A stretch of 64,000 nt of DNA from Sipunculus nudus (taxonomy: Eukaryota > Annelida > Sipuncula > Golfingiida > Sipunculidae): assembly GCA_026874595.1 (NCBI GenBank), contig CM049311.1, positions 71,590,453 through 71,654,452 of the forward strand. Reading direction: 5' to 3'. The first letter of the stretch is position 1. Each line of letters begins with the position of its first letter. The translations under genes and the position numbers were made by a program. The notes beneath the pieces were generated by a model. It had not been told where the DNA came from. It searched no databases and saw only the letters and a program-made list of their open reading frames with translations. Shown here piece after piece: positions 58,802 to 64,000 of this stretch.

Positions 58802-61800
58802 GTGCAAGATTCTCTTAACCATCCTCAATATTCTGAGCATCTCTTGGTAGAAGACTTTAAAATTTTAATAATGGTTCTGACTTCAGATCTACAAGTTGTC
58901 ATGATTAAATGGGATTATAATTCATATGCACAGTAAAATCTGGTTGTTTATAACTCATTTTAGTCCAATACCTCTCTTTTGGTTTCAAGTATTGAATTTT
59001 AAATAACTGCAAAATTTTGTGAAACCTGCATATTACAAGGTTTTTGTGTTTGGACAGGTCTACATGATTTTGGTCCAATTTTCCAGGATAGGTTTTTCAT
59101 GAGCCAAGTTTAGCAGTTGGCATGATTACTAAGACTAAGATAGGTGCTAAGACAGACCCTTTCATGAAATTGAAAGAATAATGTGAAACTTCCCAAGATT
59201 TGTTGGGAATATGAAAAATGACATCCCCCCCCCCCCCCCTTTAGACATGGCATCAATCCTTATACTACAAGACCAAAAACAGGCATTTCCAAACACATGA
59301 CAACAGAGGAGTTGCAAAACAATGGTTTAGTGCCACCATCAATTATAATATTGATCAGTATCATTGCCAAGTAAAAATCTGCTTTTGTTTTAACTAAGAT
59401 GTGACTCAGCCTTGGTGTGGATGCCTCCAACAATAGCACAGCTTGGTTTTACTGTGTATATAGAAATAAATGATGTCATCTTCAAATCTCAGATCAACAT
59501 ATTTGAGTAAACAAAGCAATACAGAATCAGGAACATTATATGGAGAACGATTGCATTTTTATAATCTAACTAAATCTTGACAAAATTTACCAAAACAGCA
59601 TCCTGGTGACATTTCTGTTAATAAATGAAAGCACAGTTCTGTATGAAGTTCTTCGAAGCCAGGAGATGTTCAGTTCCTTGTTTTGATTAGCAGATAGGCA
59701 ATTTTGAATTTACAAAAAAAAAGGCAAATTAATAACAAGGGAAATAATTTCATGAGATTTTTCTGTAATATAAACATGTTAAGGGAAAAAATATGAGCAT
59801 TGATTCAATGTGATAAATCTCAGATTAACAGAGACAGACGGTATAATAATTAAAATGTTATGCGTTTGTGATAAATGTGGGTTAATGAGTAACAAAGGCC
59901 CAGGTACTGAGAATATTGACTAATTATCCCATTGCACCACAGCTGTGTAAACAGATGTTGAAACAGTGACAGGCTGCTTATAAAGTCGCCCATTAATTTG
60001 CACGAAACGTTAACTAGGTCATTAATCTGTAAATTGTACTCACAAACTTGATGTCAGTGTAATTAACTAAGAATTGAGTATTCTTGCAATTGATGTACTT
60101 CATGCAAAGAGGCATTTTATTGGCTTGTAAGTATACTGTGATAGGAATGCTAGGCTGCTTATAATGCAAAAAAAAGTTTTTTTAATGATATAAGACCTCT
60201 GGGACCAATATGCTTCCATTCAGTGATATATTATCATAATTTAAAATATAGGTGTATAAAAGGGGTTAAGTAATTGCTTAAAATTAAAAAAAAAGAAGTA
60301 TAATGTAAATATATTTTTAAAATATTACAGTAAATTGGATTCAGTTTAAAAATGCTGGGTTCTTTTAAAGATTTTCAAATTTGAATTCAAATTGTTGCAC
60401 CATAAACAGGTGTTTGATGTTACATATTTTTGTCAATGTAAATAACTAAACAGCTGTGGTATCATTATGAGAGATGTCTTACTTAAAACCCTTGAGCAAT
60501 ATGAAATAAAATATAAAAAGTTGAAGGTTGTCCAAATTTGTCATATTCATTGAGTGATACCAAATGAACCATATTACCAATAACTTGACTTTATGTTATC
60601 ATATATGCACATTTTACAAGATTTAAATATATTTTATGATGTTACTAGCCTCATCTATGCAATTAACCATGTCTTCACTGCAGCTAATGCACCTCAAATG
60701 CCTGTTTATAAAATGTATTTTTATAATCAAAATATTCCCTGTGGGTACAGTTGGTTAATACTGGTACTAATTGTTGTTTATTCACTATGTCACACCTGCA
60801 AATCAGAGGTGCTCAAACCCTGATGCCTTATTATGTTTTTCAGTTGTGCCTGTTAATGAAAAAAAATAGAAGTAGTACTTTTATTAAATATTTTTATGAA
60901 TATTTTAATAAAGATAGTGGTTTTAATCTTGAATTACTGAAGATAAACTGTAAAAATCAAATTGTAGAGTAGATACTAGATAGGCCTGAGGACATTTAAT
61001 TTAAACACCTGACCAAAATCAAACTCCTACACAAAAACCATCCTAATTTACACATGATTATTATGGGCAACCCTTTCTTATGAGATCTTGGGATGGTCCT
61101 GTAAGTAGATTTTGATTTAATTAACCTCCCTAATACATACACTTCTCACAAACTGAGGCTTGTTAGTGTTCATAATGGGAAGGTTTAACTGTAGATGGTT
61201 TAATTCTTTTGTTATCACTTGTTAATCTCATACTTAGCAATTTTTATGCAAGTCCTCAAAAACGGCACATGTATATCTGCTGATTGACAGCATGGTGGCT
61301 TGTTTAAAACAATGCAGAGCCTCACACAGGTTTAATAAGGAAATTTCTTTTTAAGGAAAGTATTATGTCTTGTGTTATGTAGCATCATCTTGCATACTCC
61401 CAAACTTTGATTGGTTTATTTTGATTTTATGGTTAAGTCTAGCAAAAATAGTTTTGTAAGTCACTATAGATATATTTTTTCACATTTTCAGTTATGGTTT
61501 TATTAGCTGTGTATAACCCTTCAAATTCTGTTTGTTTCAGATGAGTAAAATGTTCATATGATTATTTGGTTCATGTCAGTACAAAGTGTATGGTAGACCT
61601 AATTATAGTTGTGTAAATATTCCAACAAATGTCAAATTTTATCACATTCCAATTAACATAAACATGCATAAGTGGGAAATTTTGACAGTTTAACAGATAT
61701 TTCTTTCTGTTGAATTACATTATAATTCTAATTAAGTTTAAAGTAAACTTATGAGCTGCCATAACTCTTTGACTTATAGCAAACAAAATCAAAAGTGTGA

Positions 61801-62340
61801 TCAATCTTATAGTGTTCCTTGGAATTCATACAAAATTCCCCCATTTGTAAATGACATTATCCTAATATAATATGCGTATTCTATTAAGATTTTTACGGTA
61901 TGTCATAAGGACATACCAAAAAATCTTTTTTTCTGTGGACTCTGAAATGTACATGATGTTCTGTTTAAATTGCTTGAGGCCAGAGCAGCTATTAGAAAAA
62001 AAAAAACACTGAGAGCTTGGTGTTCATGTAACCAAGAAAAAGGTTTTTCTGACTTGATCTTTGAAAATAGGAGCAGTGATTTCATAGAACAATATTTGTC
62101 TTTGTGTAGCCCAAAGAGAGGTACAGATCATCATTGTGGTACAAACATTGTGTGACTGCATTTTCTACCCCTCTTCAAAGATACACATACAATAATTGAT
62201 GATGATATCTTAGTAAAAGTTGTGATGCTCAATATCCATAGTGAAAATATATTTTGTGTTACAGGTATTTTCTGCTGGGTACTTTGCATTAAAGTAATTA
62301 AGGTAATTTATAATGAGACTCATGCATGTGTAATAACTTT
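58802..62340. other. ENPP 3' UTR and downstream region
   Basis: AATAAA motifs occur (for example near 59465 and 59624), but the cleavage site cannot be fixed by eye. A C15 run lies at 59225-59239. No further gene is recognised. Confidence 0.4.
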
Positions 62341-62924
62341 CAGCTTCAACTGTCATCCTTATTCTGGACTGATCCCGTTCTTGTACCTCTATTGGGGTGA
62401 CAGTGACTACAGGTTTAGTTAAGAGTGATATCAGTGAAGTAAGAAATGATGGGTGTAATAAGCAATATAGCTAATTTAGTGCTTACATTACTTATCCTAA
62501 TTTAAGGGGATTATTTGAAAAAGGGAGTCTAGCTATCATGTGTTTTTACTTTAGTAGTCTATGGAACTATCAATTCTATATGTTGTATTGATATTATAAA
62601 CTCTCAGAGCAAAAAATTATACATCTTCTATACAGCTTCAACTGTCATCCTTATTCTGGACTGATCCCGTTCTTGTACCTCTATTGGGGTGACAGTGACT
62701 ACAGGTTTAGTTAAGAGTGATATCAGTGAAGTAAGAAATGATGGGTGTTATAAGCAATATAGCTAATTTAGTGCTTACATTACTTATCCTAATTTAAGGG
62801 GATTATTTGAAAAAGGGAGTCTAGCTATCATGTGTTTTTACTTTAGTAGTCTATGGAACTATCAATTCTATATGTTGTATTGATATTTAACACTCTCAGA
62901 GCAAAAAATTATACATCTTCTGTA
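62341..62924. repeat. Recent 292-bp tandem duplication
   Basis: The segment at 62341-62632 is repeated at 62633-62924 with only a handful of differences (for example GGTGTAATAAGC versus GGTGTTATAAGC). Each copy starts at CAGCTTCAACTGTCATCC and contains the same short open stretch ending in TTTAGTTAA. It could hold a duplicated terminal exon, but no parent gene is visible. Confidence 0.9.
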
Positions 62925-64000
62925 CATGCTGGTGTATATGTATTGAATACACAAAGATAATCAGTACTGATTTTGTCAAGTTTTTTGTGTGCACAGTTTG
63001 TAGCATTAATAAATGCCTTATAACTAACTTGTCGTGTAGTGTATTTTGTAAAATTTTCACATTTTTAAACTTGATTTAATGAGGACAGAAGGGCAGTAGT
63101 TAAAATTTTGTTTCTGTTTCTCCCAATCTGACCAGGAGAAATTTAATTTCAATTTTAGCACCATTGATTGTGTATAATTATGTTTAAGGAACAATGTATT
63201 ATAAGTACACAATATGAATAGTATTCACTGCTTACCAAAGTTGATTATTGCCTTGCGAGGATACTAGTATTTCACTAAGTCAAAGTGCTTTTGAAAGCCT
63301 CATCACAAATATTTCAGTCTGAGTTTATCAAAGCACACAGAACAAACTTTGTGTATCCATGTTTACATATAATAATTATTTATATTTAACCACAGATAAA
63401 TATGTATTAAATGGCAATAAGATAGCACTGTATTTTGAAGAAATGCTTAAATTTATGTTGTATCCATCGTCTTGGGATTATGTGAATCTATATTAGGAGT
63501 GTGATTGTGCCTCGTTACAAGCTTCACGTTATGCAGTAGCCAGGAGTCGATGGTGCTGCCATCTTTGTGCCTTCCTTTGCACAAATATGCTCTTGAATTA
63601 TTTTTTCATTTATTCACCAATGTAACTTTATAATTTTTAATTTTTTTCCAGCCAATCTAAATAAGTAACATTATACCTGAGGGAATTAAATCAAGTATTT
63701 CAGAATCATTCATATTTATGGTAATAAGGGCTAAAGCAGTGCTAAAATTCATGGACTTTAACACTTTTAATCTGTTACTTAACCTATGCATTTTGAATTT
63801 TGTTCTGATGTCTGCATATTCTGTGCAAATAGAAGTACTGAGTCAGTGCAATTAGGGAAGTTATACGTTCTCCTTCAGGTTTGTTGTTTTGTATTAATGT
63901 AAATAAACTCTACCAGATGGCATTCCTGGCAGGGATTGGTAAATGCAACATCCTTAATGAAATGTGTGAGGGGGAAATGCTAGCATTTGACAATTAGATG
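62925..64000. other. Unannotated AT-rich end of window
   Basis: No gene or repeat is supported. Confidence 0.4.

Overview
The window looks like AT-rich nuclear DNA from a metazoan, most likely a bivalve mollusc or a related lophotrochozoan. This rests on three things: a spliced protein gene with GT/AG introns, a fish-like/invertebrate CR1/L2-type retrotransposon, and many non-autonomous elements made of short tandem cores, GACGG-rich tracts and GC hairpins, a style I associate with bivalve genomes. The taxon is an inference; no search could be run.

There is one convincing host gene, on the + strand at 45950-58801. It has four coding exons and predicts a 495-residue type I membrane ectonucleotide pyrophosphatase/phosphodiesterase closest to ENPP4/ENPP5. 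All catalytic and zinc-binding residues are present. The exons join in frame at consensus splice sites, all three introns are phase 1, and the last junction falls inside the C-terminal membrane helix.

Most of the rest is mobile and repetitive DNA. By region: 0.8-2.3 kb, a doubled 600-bp repeat; 5.3-6.4 kb, a pogo-like element; 7.6-7.9 kb, a MITE; 9.7-10.2 kb and 12.3-14.2 kb, elements with tandem cores (the second has ten 180-bp units between 11-bp inverted repeats); 14.9-18.0 kb, a 288-bp tandem array and a Helentron-like 3' end; 21.4-25.9 kb, a 4.5-kb terminal-inverted-repeat transposon carrying a nested solo LTR, with a homologous unoccupied site at 47.25 kb; 26.6-29.9 kb, Helentron-like copies; 30.1-31.1 kb, a decayed tyrosine-recombinase element with flanking direct repeats; 31.4-34.7 kb, more repeats; 35.2-35.7 kb, a 63-bp minisatellite; 37.9 kb, a perfect 50-bp palindrome; 38.9-41.3 kb, a 5'-truncated non-LTR retrotransposon whose RT motif reads YADE instead of YADD; 41.3-41.5 kb, a 181-bp MITE with a 5-bp target duplication.

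The most interesting pattern is a group of elements that share their ends (an ACAAGGGACCCATGGGTC-like 5' hairpin, and a GACGG tract followed by a TAGCTCAG/CTGAGCTA 3' hairpin) but carry different internal cores. At least two apparently complete copies lie antisense in ENPP introns 2 and 3. Related repeats also carry many exact nuclear-receptor half-site arrangements: perfect AGGTCA DR1s, TCAAGGTCA sites and two exact consensus estrogen-response-element palindromes. I found no tRNA, rRNA, CRISPR array or prokaryotic-type operon.
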